From contig CM036624.1 of assembly GCA_020746105.1 (NCBI GenBank), positions 24,698,084 through 24,762,083 on the forward strand: DNA of 64,000 nt, in the 5' to 3' direction. The stretch comes from Trogon surrucura (Eukaryota; Chordata; Aves; Trogoniformes; Trogonidae). Shown in pieces: positions 31,370-45,600 of the stretch (its first letter is position 1; the number at the start of each line of letters is the position of its first letter). Both the position numbers and the translations under genes were made by a program. The notes under the pieces are model-generated. The model did not search any database. It saw only the letters and a list, made by a program, of their open reading frames with translations, and was not told where the DNA came from.

Positions 31370-33230
31370 GCCATCACAAGACTCCATGTGGGTGCTTCCC
31401 CCAGCGGGTGGAGAGAAACCCAGCATGGACACAGAAGGCTCCTCCTTCCTCCTGGCTGCAGCCACCCGCTCTCTGGCATCTCAGCTCACTGTAGCTTATG
31501 GATGGTGGACAAAGACCCAGTTCAAGCATCAAGGCGGAGGGTGGGTTCCCATCCCTCCCCAGGCACAACCTCGGCCAAGTCCAGCCCAGGCACCCCCGCT
31601 GTCACCATGGCAGGGACTCTGCGGACGATGGTCCCAGGTCCAGGTTGACACACAGGAACTGCAAAGGGAGTGTCGCCTGGCGAGAGCCATGGAAATCCAG
31701 TCCCTTAGGCTCCTTGACTAAGGAAAAACAAGTTGGGGGAGGCTTATTCAAAAGAGTATCTGCCACAGCATATGTTCAAAAACCTGCTGGAAACCCCAGC
31801 TCTCCACAGTGGAAATGGTGAGCAGGGGACTGCCTGGTTGAGAGACCAGAAGAACAGGGGAAGGGACATGGAGAGGAGAGAGGGATGGGAGAGCCTCCCA
31901 GCATCTGTCCTCTGCAGCCTGGAAGAGGCAGGATCTTTGAGCTGCTCCCAGACTACAAGCCAAGCAGCAGCTACAAGCTGGACAGGACCTGTTCCTAAGC
32001 AAGCTCCTGGGCTATGGGTACACCACACAGGAGATCAGATCCCCCCTCCACTGACCCCAGCACTGTCTGGCTGCACACCAGCATCTACACACACAGGGAC
32101 TTGGCTCGGGACAGTGCCTATGGGCATGGTGCAGCCTTCTCCAGGTTACGAGAACCCGGGAGCTGATTTCCACCTATAACCATTCCCTGCGCAATCCCTT
32201 TCCCACCCACGATCTCCAGGCAGACAAGACCACCCCACTGCCCTCAAGCTTGGCCATCTTGCTCAGTTTTTTCCAGCTCCTCTGAAATGTGTATACAAAT
32301 CCAATGTGCAAATACTGCATCTTGGGACCAAAACAGCAAAGGAAGGGACGTGCTCCTGAGAGCAGGAGGAGCAGCAGTGCTAGAGCAGCACAGGAGGAGC
32401 TTGGAAAAGAAGTGAGCAGGGGCCGAGCAGAGGGCGAGGGTTCCCAGCAGGCCCCCACCTGTGCCAGCAGGCTCCATCACCACTGCACATTGCTTAAATA
32501 GGGAACAAGATCAAATCTGGAACATAAACCAAACATCTTCGGTGGCCTGCTCTCCAACTGTAAAGTTTCAGATATCTGCACAAGATCTGACTTCCTTCCG
32601 AAGAATAAATTACTCCTCTCCCACGCAAAAATAAAAGCAAGATACTGTCCAGAGAATGGTGACACCAGTCTGCACGGACTCCATGAGGGCCCTGCACAGC
32701 AGGCATGAACCAAGAGGCCTGAAAGCCTTGAATACAATGAGGCAGGGTCCTCTGTACCGTAACGGGCAGGAAGGTGGGGAGAAGGTCTGCTGCAGGCAGA
32801 GAAAGCCATCGGCTCCCTGCTCCACCTTGGGGTCAGGGCAGAGGCACAGCAGGGCAAATGGCTATGGAAAATGCAGCCAAGTAAGTGGCTGCTGCTGCCT
32901 CTATGCAGGAAAGTAAGGAAAAGTGCAGAAAAACAAATCCATTCTCATCTCCATCCAGAAGCTCCAAGCAGAGAACGAGGGAAAGCCATTATTATCCTTT
33001 CAAATTATAGCAGCACCGACGACACCGAAATTTTGGACGGATTTGTTTTCCCGGGGAAAGGTCTGAGGCCAATGACAACGCAGATGGAGCATGGAGAGGT
33101 CAGGCTTTTCACAGGGCTATGCACAAGCAGACTTCGCCTCGCACCTTGGTATTTCTAGTATGATTCCAGCAGAGTTTCTTTTAAAAAATAATACTTTGTA
33201 CATTCAGGCATTGCTGCCTCAGGGCAGCGT
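31370..33230. other. Intergenic sequence downstream of ST3GAL3
   Basis: No gene, repeat or RNA recognised. Additional AATAAA hexamers occur on both strands (e.g. minus at 31122-31127, just left of this stretch). Confidence 0.6.
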
Positions 33231-33234
33231 CACC

Positions 33235-33559
33235 TCCCATTTGGCACAAATCATTTTATTCACAAACCTTTCTTCTCTCTCCTGAGTCTTTCCTGTTGAA
33301 TTCAGGACACAGAAGATCTGTCTGCGATGCAGAGTTCAAGAACTGCCCACTCAGCCCCTTGCCCACCTCCTGCCAGCTCGAGGCCTGGAGGCAGCAGATG
33401 CAACTCTCGTGCAGACTGGCAATGCAAGAGGGTCTTCCCAGAGCACCTGGGCATCTCTGTGTGTCTTCAGTGAGGTGGGATTCTTGCAGGGGGCTGCCAG
33501 TGCCTGCTCCCAGCGCTGCAGCGTGCATTTTCATCTCCTCCCTTGGAGGCAGTGGCTGG
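33235..33559 (-). other. ST3GAL3: ST3GAL3 3' UTR (proximal form)
   Basis: About 0.3 kb from the stop codon to an AATAAA on the minus strand at 33255-33260 (TGTGAATAAAATG). Further signals downstream could give longer forms. Confidence 0.6.
33255..33260 (-). terminator. ST3GAL3: ST3GAL3 proximal polyadenylation signal
   Basis: AATAAA on the gene strand 300 nt after the TGA stop; first consensus signal in the 3' UTR. Confidence 0.6.
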
Positions 33560-33649
33560 TCAAATCCCACTGGTCAGGTCAGTGATGACTCGGGCTTTCA
33601 CCAGCTTCCGCAGGAACTCCTTCTCCCGCTGGATGTTGTGCGTCCAGGA
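33560..33649 (-). CDS. ST3GAL3: ST3GAL3 terminal coding exon with motif VS
   Basis: 90 nt, [20 protein letters not shown] then VITDLTSGI and TGA (33560-33562). Acceptor ctttccag. The catalytic-motif His and Glu are H4 and E9 of the exon. Confidence 0.97.
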   Translation of the reverse strand, partial: SWTHNIQREKEFLRKLVKARVITDLTSGI

Positions 33650-36600
33650 CTGGAAAGAAATGGGAGAGACAGGAGGTCAGCAGCTATCCTGGCCAAGTGT
33701 GCTCCTGTCCCCCCTCCTGAAGGAGACTCCAGCTGGGGCAGGGCAGTGGCTTCTGTCAGGGAGACAGACCCCACTGCAGACCAGAAGAGCCCTTGCAGAC
33801 CAAAGGCCTTCTCTTACCTAAAGATGATACAGCCAGCAGGGTCAGACCTGTATACCTGAGGTAGGAGGTCTCCTCATGGGCTGGGTGGAGGGTTTTTTTG
33901 GCCTTATGAGATCTGGGCAACCCAAGTACCTTGGGCAGTTGTAGCTGGTTACACTGCCCTGCCAAAACATCACACACGGGAGTCCAACAGCACAGCATTA
34001 ATCCTGATCTGTGCCAGGGAACAGAGCTGGCAGAGAACACGGTGGCAGGACATGTGGTACCCACATACAGCTCCCTGCCAAGAAGGTCTCTGGGGGAACG
34101 CATGTGGGTGCACGCAGCTGAAAAGCCCCCAGACCAGTTCCATTAAGGCCAGCTCCTACCTCTACCAGCCCTATGAAGAGGCAATCACACACTGAAGGTT
34201 ACACGGACACAATCATAGAATCATCGAATTGTCAGGGTTGGAAGGGACCTTAAAGATCATCTAGTTCCAACCCTCCTGCCATGGGCAGGGACATCCCCCA
34301 CTAGATCAGGCTGCTCAGAGCCCCATCCAGCCTGGCCTTAAAAACTTCCAGGGGTGGGGCTTCCACCCCCTCTCTGGGCAACCTGTGCCAGTGTCTCACC
34401 ACCCTCATGGGGAAGAACTTTTTCCTAACGTCCAATCTGAATCAACCCATCTCTAGTTTTAATCCATTCCCTCTAGTCCTACCACTACCCGACATCCTAA
34501 AAAGTCCCTCACCAGATTTCTTGTAGCCCCCTTAAGATACTAGAAGGCCACAACAAGGTCTCCTTGGAGACTTCTTTTCTCCAGACTGAACAACCCCAAC
34601 TCTCAATGTGAAGGATGAAATGGCCACATCTCCCAGCCAGGCATTTCAGTGCTATAGCCAGTGTCAGCCCAACCAAATGTGTTCCCTGCAGCAGGTTTTA
34701 GCCATGATCACAGCATCTGCCATTACCCCCGTTCTGGTACTACTGAATCATTTAATGAAAGCAGTAATTGGCTTGTCTCCCTGGGGAGATCAAGGCAGGA
34801 CAGGGAAAAGCAACTTTCCCTAAAATTTACCAACAGGGCAAGAATGTCAGTAAATTAATCCAGGTCTAGCCAGCAGGTAAACTGAGCTCTAAATATGATC
34901 TAGATCATGACAAAAACACTCTACAGGAATCTCCCTGAAATGCCTCAAATCAACAAAACGCCAGCCCAACGAGCCCTCTGAGAGCACTCTGTCATAGTTA
35001 TTTAAACCCAGTTTACTCACTGCAAAACTGTGGGCACCTGCCTGCAAAACAGTGGTTGTATCCATCACACACAACACGCCTGTGGCTCTCCTGTCACCTG
35101 CTCCTTGTCTTGTCCTGCCCAGGACAAGCAGCTCTCAGATATGACTGCTGTGTGGCACTGACAGCCCCAGTCACAGCGTGCAGCCTGCTGCCAACAGGCC
35201 CAAGGGACTGAAGGTGCCTCTCTACATCCCCAGAGCATTTTGAAAATACCTCTCTTGCTCCTACTGTGCATTTACAAGCTACTTCAATCCCATCAGTGCA
35301 CAGGAATGACGACAGTTAAACCTGCTAAGGAAGTTCAGGCAGGTCTTATCTTGTAACTTGTGTTCAGAAGAAGTCTTTGAGTTCCTCTGCTTTGAGTGAC
35401 ACTGTTACCTGGATGTTGCGAAGGATGCACCAGCACTGGGAACAACAGCCACACGTGGTAAACCGTCCCAGTGCTCTTTGGGACTCTGAAAATGCAGAAG
35501 ACCCCATTTCTAAAGTGAAAAGATTCTGCCCAGAAGCAACTCGGTGCTTGGCTTCTGCTAGCATAAAAGCAGAAAATGAAAACTGGCACTGGGAAGAAAG
35601 CTGGCTCATAAAAGGAAAAAACCCATGAATTCCAGAAAGCAGCAAGGGGAGCAGTGGTGGTGCAGAGCAGAGGGAGCTGGAAGGGCAGGGCTGTGTGTGC
35701 CTGTCACTTGGAGCCAGAATCCCCCAACGTGCTGGAAGCAGTCCCACACGCGGTATGTCCGCTGGGGGTCCCAGGCTTGGCCCCCACCACGCAGCAGCGT
35801 CTCTTCTGACAACATAGTCCCTCGCTAGGAACGCACGGCACCAGCCAAGGCAGCCGGGTGTGTGTGTGCGCTCCTGCCAGCGGGCAGCTGTCTGCTGGCA
35901 CGGACACCATGCCGGCAGCACCGGGTCTCAGTGCATTCACTTGCATCTGGCTGGGCTTATTGTTCAAAGCCCTATCCTGAGCACCAGGGAGCCTGATGTG
36001 CCTGATACATCACAGCACAAGCTGTTCCCCCTTTCAGTCTCATCAAACAGTACAGGAAGATGACTGGTTTCACCCAGGACAATCCTCTTGCGTCCCGTGG
36101 CGGAGACATTAACTGGGGAAGCAGCCACTTCTAGGTAAACTCAGACCACCTAAAACGTCCCCTCAGGCCACACGCAAGTGCTTTATCCCATGGCAAGAGG
36201 AAATCTGCTTCGTGAAAGGTACAAGTGGAGCAGGAATTTAAGTAGAGGAGGTGGATAATAAAACTTTGGGCGATACAACTGCAGTCTCTCACATTACGGC
36301 TAGGTCTGGCCCCAGCACTGACTGCAGGGCTGCGGGCAAGACCTCTAAATCTCTGGCTGTTCAACATCCAGGCTGCTCTATGCACAAACTCCTCTTTTCA
36401 AGCAGAAAGCCACATGTCAGGGAACTCAGCCTCCCACTTGATCCATGGATATTAGCGGCGTCTGCGGCAGTACTCTCAAGCGTTTTGTGGCTGAATGTAA
36501 GACCACAGAGGGTTCCCTGGTGGGGACGGGTTTTCGTCCCTCCCAAAAGCACTGTCAGGGCACTGGGTGCGGTGCTGCTTCCCCCATGCCGACAGCAAGG

Positions 36601-39600
36601 CGGGCAGGAGGAATGAAGCATGTCTTCAACACCAGCTCCGGTTACTGATTACAGGAGAGGGACTCACCTCACTGACAGACAGAGCTAATCAGGCGAAGGA
36701 CGCTGCATTCCAGCACGAGGGCAGCAGTGGGGAGAAGAGCTGGAGCAGATTTCTCAACACTGCCAGAGAGGCAGGCACCTCGCTCCCATTGGCCCCACAG
36801 CAGAAAAGGCAACAAAATAGACCCTAAAACTCAGCAGGTTTTAGGATGCATACACTCTAAATAGCACCCTGGGCCCTGGGCTCTGTGAGATGGCTGCAGG
36901 GTCTCATGAAAAGCCAGGCCTTGGCAGGCTTGGGTCTCCTTTAGGGCCAGGACCACATTACGGCTGTCATAAAAGTTCTCTTGCCACCTCTCACTGGGTA
37001 AGCTGAGGTGCTCTGTGTAACCAAGTTGTCCTGGAATTTTTTCAGCTGACACGGGACCTGTTCTACAGCAGGATGCTAAGAAAGAGGCAATGCTTTGACC
37101 ACCCACATCCCCACAGACGGGGATGTGCTGTCAGAGTGCTCATTTCACATTTTAATCAGAGATTTTAATCAGAGATTGAGAACAGAATCCATGCCTGAAG
37201 GATGATTACATGAAGTGGCTGCAATGTTGGTGGTTTATTCCTGCTACTACTGCAAAGAAGCCTTTTCCTGCCCTCAGAAGCTGAATGTGCTTTCGTTGTG
37301 CTGGCAAGACACTCACTGTCCCTTCTGACTGCTTTGACCCTCTCTTCCCATCACACCAAGCCACTACTGTCTCATTTCCTACTCCTGTAGTGGGATTGTT
37401 CACGTTCACAAACCTCCAGCTCCAAGTCCTGAAGCTACACCTCAGCATCACAAGCAGAAAATTCTAGCTCTTCTCCTGTGTATCTGCGCCTCTAGGCAGC
37501 TCAGAGCATTCAGTGTCACCTCCACTTTCTTGTCCCTGCACATCACCACCGCTGCTGCTCCTGCAACCTGGTTCTGCCCTCTCCCCTCTCCAACACTTGA
37601 ATCCAGCAAGTGTCTAGTACAGCTTCCACTTGTGCAAATGAACGGGCTGCTTATCTGAGCCTATGGCTGGAGTAATGAACCTCTGGGAATTCCAACAAGA
37701 ACGTCCCCAGAAGGCTCCTTCTTGTTCTTTGGGGTTCAGGCTGGGATTTTCTTTTCTTTGGGTCTCTCCCTGAGCAGCGGATATTTGCTGTTCTCAGCGG
37801 AGAGGGAAGCAGCAGGAGGAGAGCTGCTCTGCAAATACACGCACTGTTACGGTTGTCCGTCCCAAAGAGGTGGCAGCGGGTCTGATCGTTTGGTCACAGC
37901 TATTAGATCAAAATTTATCATCAGTTAAAGCCACCTTTCAGCGTTATGCAAATGCAGCAGCCCCAAACCACCTGTCCTTTTTTTCTTGACTATTCCACAA
38001 GGAAACACAAAACATCCTCTGTCCCTTCAAGAGAAGCCAAGTAGAATATTTTAAGACTAAGAAAATGTTTCAGAGACAAACCCAGGAGGACGGTAAGCTC
38101 CCCATCTGCAATCAGTTACAGTCAGGGAATGCCTCAGCTTCAGAGCACATTAGTCTTATCAAGTATATTGCAATATCTTAAAATACAGGAAGATTAAATC
38201 AGAGAGAGTGAAGTCAATGAGGAATGTATTCAAGAGAAACAGCAAGTTGTAAAGCAGAAGGTTTCTGAGTTCTGTTACATCCTCCATATTTCTGAAAGTC
38301 AGCAGTGTTTCTCCCCAAAAATCTGCACAGAAACCATGGCAGCCACAAGAAATGCTACTGCACTGCTAACAGTCAGTTTCCAGTCTCCACCAGTGCTCTT
38401 TTCTCTTGCCTTCAACCTATGCTGCCTTGTCTCTTGAGCTGCTTATTTTTCATGATTCTGCCTTGCCCAAACCCTTGCTCTGGTCCTGGCATACAAGATG
38501 TTTTATGGGCACCCCTGAGCCCCAATTCTACCTCCCACGAGGCCGGTGCTCTGCCCCTACGAGGACCCGTTGACCCTCTCTTCTCCCAGCCTGTCCTCTG
38601 GGACTGGGCAGCACCGCAGACCACTCCGTCTTGCCTGCAGCCCCTCAGGTGTCACACGTCTGGACACAAAAGGGAGGTCCGGGCATCCTTCTCTTTTCAC
38701 GCTTAGGAGGTTTACTCACAGCTCCTTTATGCCCATTCTTATACCAAGTTGAACTTTTAAACAGCTCTTCTGCCTCCTGCTTATTCTTAATACATACAGA
38801 GAGAGCAGTTGTATCTCTCCTCAGTCTTCATTTTACCAGTCTAAACAAGCTGTGACTTCCTTCTACCAAAACAGGCTGTTCATTTCCCCTACGAAAATTG
38901 GGAAAATTCCCAGAAGTGTAGTAGTTCCCTCTGTCCCTGTTTACTCCAAATTTACTTCTGGTGAACCAGAAAATGGGCTCACCACTGCCTCAAGTAGAGA
39001 CAATCCTCTCTCTACAAGTCCTTTCCTTTAGTCCTTACAGAGCTGTATTTATCTTTTTTTTTCACGGTACCAGCCTGGCATCCCAATTTACTCTGTGATT
39101 TATTTGTACCTATCTAAGCACATTCCTCCTCTGCCATTGCCCAATAATGCTATCCCAGCTCAGAGTTAAAATTTCTGGTATTGCTCCAAACAGCATGTGA
39201 ACTTCCATTCATACTCTTAGGTTTCATGCCACCCAGTTCACTCCTATTCTCAAGGTGCTCATGGTCTTCCTGGATGGTATTTGATCCTCCCTTGTATTGA
39301 CCACACCTGGTTTTGTCTCATCACAAATTCCACTTGCACACCATTGCCTTTTGTGCCAAAAATCATTAAAGCAAACACTAAATGTGACCTTCTGGGGGGG
39401 AACTCCCAGCTGTCCATTCAGTGCTGCTCTTTGTATTCTCCTTTAGAGAGACTATTCATATCCAGGTGTTGCACCAAATCGTAACTTCTGAAGCTTAACT
39501 AATAATATCTCACACAGCAGAGTATCATATGCTTAACTGAACTTCAGACAGACTGAGTTACTACACTTCCTCTGTCCCCAGAACGATTTTTTTTAATCAA

Positions 39601-42600
39601 ATAAAGATATTAAATTAGTTTTTGTAACCTGCCTTTGATAAACCCACGTTGTGTTTGCTTTCAGGATTTAATTATTCTTTCATTTAAACTCTGCTCTGAA
39701 GTTCCAGATAATACCTCTGAGGTGAGACTAAGCAGTCTGAATTTGTCAGGATTATTTTCCTTCCCCCACTCCCATACCCTCAAAAAAACAAAAAGGAAAA
39801 AGAGGTATTATGTCCACTACAATCTAATCCTGTGAAACCACATGTAACCTGATAGATTTATTGAGGACCCTTGCCTTTGGACTTGTAGTCTAACTGGCTC
39901 AACGGCACAGTGGTTGGAGCAGAGCTCTCTCAGGTGCATTAGCTTCAACGGCTTTTGCCTTTCACTGCTGGCCCCCATAGAAACACTGCTGTTTCTATGA
40001 ACTTCTCACCGTAAGCCACCCTTTCCCTGACATTCATCACGTCATCCTCATGGAGGTAATATTTTAATTCATGTGGTTCCCACTTTGGCTCTTTAATCCC
40101 CAACGTCTTCTGCTTCCTTCACCTCCCTAGATGCCACAGCCCTGGTAATTCTTTCCTCGTCTCCACACTATGGGGACTGCCCAGTGTTTGTTTTTTTCTT
40201 TTGCAAGATCCAATTCAGCTTGACTTTTTCTAGTTTCCACTGATCTCTGCCCTTTCCAGCCATCAGGGGTGAAGCCTTGTGATACTCTTCTCCACTCCTC
40301 TGCCACTTCCAACAGCACTTTGAAGCAGTTATTTATGAAGTTATGTCTACAGACTTTTTCTGCCAGCTCCCTGCTTGCTGACAACAAGAATTGCAAATCA
40401 TTTTTGCACTTTTCACAAAAAAAGATTTCCAATATACAATGAGTCCACAAGCTCTTCAGTGCATCTGCTTTTGGTAGTTCATTCTCCTAAGCCAGGACTA
40501 AATTCAGAGAGGTCAGAGCCTGCACACATGTCCCAATTCCACTGAGCACCCCACCAGCACTGCCGAGTGTCACCCCACAGTTTAGACACAGCCCTGCTTA
40601 TCAAGCTCCCTCCTTTTGGAAGCAAAATCTGAGTTACAACATCCCTTCTGTTGCCTTTCCATTTAATTTAACTATGAAGGCACTTGATCCTAAAATGTCC
40701 CTCTGCAAGGTCTTCATGCCTGCTAAAAACAGCTCTGAAAGGCCACCCTGTGCTCTCACAGTTGTTGGGAAGGGCTGTGCTGGCTACTGCATCTGTGAAT
40801 ACCTGGGCTCTCCCCTTGACAGGAACATGTCGGCTGCTTCTGTGCACTTGTGACGGTGTGATTTCGGGTGGGACCTAGTACTCCTACAGACATCTGTATT
40901 CAATGTTAGGGTGAGCAGCTGGGCTCTAGCACACCCCTGTAGATCTACCATCTTTTCCTACAGAGATCTTGTCTAAACCCTAATTCTGTTTTTGCCTACC
41001 TTACAACCTTATCTTCTTTGTTACTAGTGCACAGTGGTACCCCATGAGAATTATTGCCCTTCTGTCCTACTGAACAAGGCAATACCTGCGCTCTGGTCAT
41101 GATTGCTATTCCATCAATCTTTTCCAGATTTCTATTACATAGACACACAGAACAGCATGTGAGGCCTTGGTTCAGCCAAAATGCTGTCAAACAGGTGGCT
41201 TTTAAACAAAGACAAAAATGTATAAACCTCATCAGTCATCACTGCCGGTCCCAAGAAAAAGCTCTGCCCTTTCAGAGGTCCCCCTGCCCCAGCCCCAGCC
41301 CCTAACCTCCCCCTCCAAAGCTGACCTCCATTTCAGTCTGCACCGTTCCTTGTACTCCAATCGCAATTCATCAGCCAGGCACGAATAGCTGTGTTTTCAG
41401 TCTATAAATCACCAGGCTAGACATCTGCCCGGCTTTCAAAGGAGTTTTGTTCTTTTTGCTGGCTACCGCAAACTTTAAGGTACTTGGAGGACTGAAGCAG
41501 CCTGACCACCCCCTCCCAAGCAACTTGTGTTGATTTAAAATGCAAAGTACGGCTTCACAGAGAGAGCCCAGATGATAAAGCACTATTATTTGTGCCTCTA
41601 TGGGCCGAGGCTCCAAACTTGATTTTTGTGGATTATTCTGAGAGGTAGCTGCTGATGGGGAGAGACAGAGACAAAGCTGTGTGTCCCTGTGTGCTGCAGA
41701 CCACCTCCCCTGGCCCTTGTGACGGCCCTTACACGGGCTGAATAAGAAGTGTTACAAGATGGTGTCCTCCAGCACCCCACAAAGACCTGCCGGGGAAGCA
41801 AAGCCAATGATTAGAAAGAAGCCATCAAAGGCAGTCCCACCACCTCCCCCTCGGGTCAGGCAGCGAGTCACCGAAGTGACGGGCACAGCTGTATCAAAGG
41901 AGTCGACACCTCCAACCGCATCGCCCTGGCGCTTGATCTGCTTCAACAGTGAAAAGGAGACCAGTCAGCAGCTCCACGGCACGGCACAAACGCTGCAGAT
42001 GGGCTCTGCATGGATAACGGTGGCTTTTAACCATGTGTTCTTCATTTCTGCCACAAGAGTGTGAGGCAGTTTGCAGCCAGCTGCTGAGAAGACAGCTCAG
42101 TGTGTTCACCACGTGGTGTCCGAGGTGAATCCTTGCTCAAATTCTTGCTCCTGCTGGAAACAACCAAGAGACTGAAGCTCACCTCTGGATCATAAGGCCA
42201 GGGAAGACTGTGTGCTGGGGCAGATCACACGGAGCAGGGATGCTGGGAGCCAGTCTTCTGCTTCTCTCCCATGATTTAGCACAGCCTCCTGCTCTCCATT
42301 TCATTGACTCCTTACAGATGTGTTTCTACTATTCTAAACACTGTCACTTTCCCATCCTGAAGTAATTTCTGCCTCAAACACTAGCCTGTTTTACCACTAT
42401 TGCAATACTTATAGGCAGGCTAATTCATTCTTTTATCTGGAAAAGCCCTCACTCTACTTTAAAATAATTCCCTTTTCCTCACCTCTATTTCCATGTTTCC
42501 TTTGCTTCGTTCCCAGTGGATCTGACACTTCTACTTTAATAGAAGACAGTGACCTGTGATAAAAATATACTTTTATGGAGTGCTTGGGCAGGAAGCATTA

Positions 42601-45600
42601 CAGGACCTGAGCAAGAAATAAAAAATACAATAGACTATATCAAAATTCTGCTCTGATGGACTCACTGCCTTGAAAACAGAAACAAGTGAGCAGACACCTT
42701 GGCAAGGACTCAATCATCTTCTAAACAGCATTCATGAAAACAGTCACAGGTTGAAAACTGCTGCAAAGTTATTTGGAATAAGGAAAATAGTAACTGATGA
42801 CAAGCTCAGACACACTGAATTTTATAAGCTACAACAAAGAGATAGGATCAGAGTTGAAAAATCACCTGTGAGAGATTACACAACAGCACCAGGTCTATGG
42901 GGAGCGTCTCTCAGTAAGGGACCAGAAAACTGCAGGTTGTGTTCACACCACCCAGCAAACCCCTGCTGAAGTGCAGGCCAGGGGCTCTGCACCCCTGGCC
43001 ATGATGGGGAGAAGGTGAGATGAGGGGAGAAGGTGAGATGAGGGGAGAAGGTGAGATGAGGGGAGAAGGTGAGATGAGGGGAGAAGGTGAGATGAGGGGA
43101 GAAGGTGAGATGAGGGGAGAAGGTGAGATGAGGGGAGAAGGTGCTGGGATCGAGGAGTGGTTTTGCACTAATCTTCCATCTCACAGCCTAAAACTGAAAG
43201 CACTGCACCAGTGCGCTCCCAGCTCTCCAGAGGACACTGGTGAACAGAAAAGGGTCTTCTCCACTAGGTCTGCGTGGACCTACCCTGGCAGGAGTACACT
43301 GAGTTACTCGGGACAGAGAGCAAGAAAGCCATCCAGGACTAAACTGGAGAAATTTACTTTCATAAGCATTCACAAGCACATGAGAATCCATATGTGTTTT
43401 GCAGCCATACTACTGACCAGAGTCCCAAGACTACAGACTTCCCCTTGACTGCTAACACTGATGAGGTTCCAGAGCATTGGCCCCCTTGCAGAGCCTTTTC
43501 CTCTGGGGCAGAAAATGCCTGCCCAGCCCTGGGGAGTCAGCAATGCTGGAAGAGGCAGTGGAGGCAGCTGCCTCGTGGTAGCGAGAGCAGCGCAGTCTTG
43601 GACCTTGAGGGCTTTTACCCCTGTGAGGAAAGCAAAAACTAAGTAAAACTATACACTGGGGCTGCCTGTTTCTCCTCTTGGAAATTCAGCCTCCCGTCCC
43701 ACAGAGCAACAGGAAAAATTACATTAATTTCCACAGAGATTTTATCACCTCAGTCTTGGCATGGGAGAGGCATCTCCGCCCAGCTGTGAGCAAGCGAGTG
43801 CATTTTGCTGGCTTTTTTTATGTAATCAGAACAAATTCCTTGGAGATGAGTCACAGGGTTTCAAGGGTGTCCAGAGAGATGTCAAGCAGGCCTCAAGTGT
43901 AAATCAGCGACACACCTTGCGATGCACGCTCGCAGGAAGGCCCCTTCCCCCTGTGGACACCAGGCAAGGGAAGGGGTTTGATGGATGTTCCCGGGGGGGC
44001 TCCCATGACCTCCCCCCATACGTGCGGTACCTCCAGACTCAAGACCGCTGGTGTTTACATTTCCTCTGTAAAGACAGTAATGGTTTCAGAATGCAACTGG
44101 AGTTCTTCCCTGCAGCTGCTCTCCAGGCTTAAACACTGAAGATTTTTGGTCATTCAGGCTGGAGGCACCCAGCAGTCAGGGAAAAAATATCTGAACTTCA
44201 GAAACTGAGCTGCTTCTGTCCCACTACAGCCTGATCAAAATGCAGGGATGTTGGTTATGGAGGAACAGCTGCATCCCATGGCAGTTGTTTCAGTGCTGTG
44301 ATGTTACTACATTAAACAAACCTGTTCCACTCCCCTGCCCAGGAATGAGTACTCCAACCTCCACGGGTCTGCAGGCCAGACAGAGGACAGAGATGGTAAC
44401 CTGCATAATTTCAAGCCACAGCCTGCTTCAGTGTCTCCTTTAGAAGCTGAAATGCAGAGAGGGACCAGGAAGAAGTAGACCTGGACACAATCCCAGAGGT
44501 CCAAAGTGACACTGATGAAAAAAGCTGTGGATGCTCTTGGCCGTGGATGGAACAGGCAAAAGCCTTGGTGGAGCTTGGCTCTGGGTCAGTTTCTTTTCAC
44601 TAATGCCAAGGACAACTTTGACACAAGGTACCAGCATAGGCCAGCCTCTCAGTTTCCAAATGACATGCAGTTCCCTCTCTGAGCAGAGTGTGCAGAGCAC
44701 TTCCAGTATAGAGCGGGGAAAATCTCCATTTGTGTGTTCCTTGAGGGCAACTGCGGAAGACACAACCCAACTATTATGCCCTTTGCCTTTCAACTTCACC
44801 CTCAGGTGACTAACAATTACCAGCTACCATTAATATTAAATGGGAGAGAAAGAAATGCAATCCTCTCTCTGCTCTTCACATTCCACAATATCACAAACAA
44901 TTTGTCATATTGGGAGGGGCAGAGGCAGCAGCAGCATTAAGTATTGATACTCAGGAACAGATGGCTTTTCTTGTACCGGGGCAGAGAAATGTAAGAGGAG
45001 CCAGTGGGCGAGGATGTGAGGATTAGATGGGCAGACACATATCAGATAACCAGTCTTCAAGTGGAACAGAAACCTTCCTCCTAAAACCAGCTCCGCTGGC
45101 CTGCAGAGCTCTCATGAACAGTCCTGGCTGCAGAAACAAACCCACTGATATCTGAATACCTGAGGCTTCACCAGAACCTTTCAACGCTCCCTCACCTTTG
45201 TACAGAACATCCTGGACACGATGACTGACAGCTTCCAGACAGCAGAGGCCCGACAAACCAGGCACCAGATGGTCTAAGAGCCCTTACCGGTTGCATTTCA
45301 CATGTTCATCCTCATCCACCGCCCTGTGTCACGCAAGGCAATCCTGAGACCTCATAAGGTGTCCAAGAGTGACTTTTTTCTGTCTTCCACTGGTTTCTGC
45401 AACCCACTCAGCGTGCTGGCCTCCAGAATCAAAGACCCAAGTGATCTGGACCAGCGACTTGAACCAGAGACTGTCATCCAACTCTTTTTGCCAATATTTC
45501 CCATTGATCTGTGTAAGGATCAAGAGCAAGAAGACTTCATGCTTGTCAGCTCCTGTTTAGGTGTCACTGAAGTCAGAGACATCTACCAGATTGCAAAACA

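Noticed and set aside
32871-33158. 95-codon plus-strand ORF overlapping a small CpG cluster near the ST3GAL3 3' end
   Set aside because: No recognised relative; antisense and just downstream of a 3' UTR. Not enough to call a gene.
42670-42969. 99-codon plus-strand ORF with mixed composition ([25 protein letters not shown])
   Set aside because: No recognised family, no splice or polyadenylation context; plausible by chance in 13 kb of intron.
43015-43140. Regular repeat array as a possible CRISPR
   Set aside because: Units are contiguous with no spacers, and the context is a vertebrate intron.
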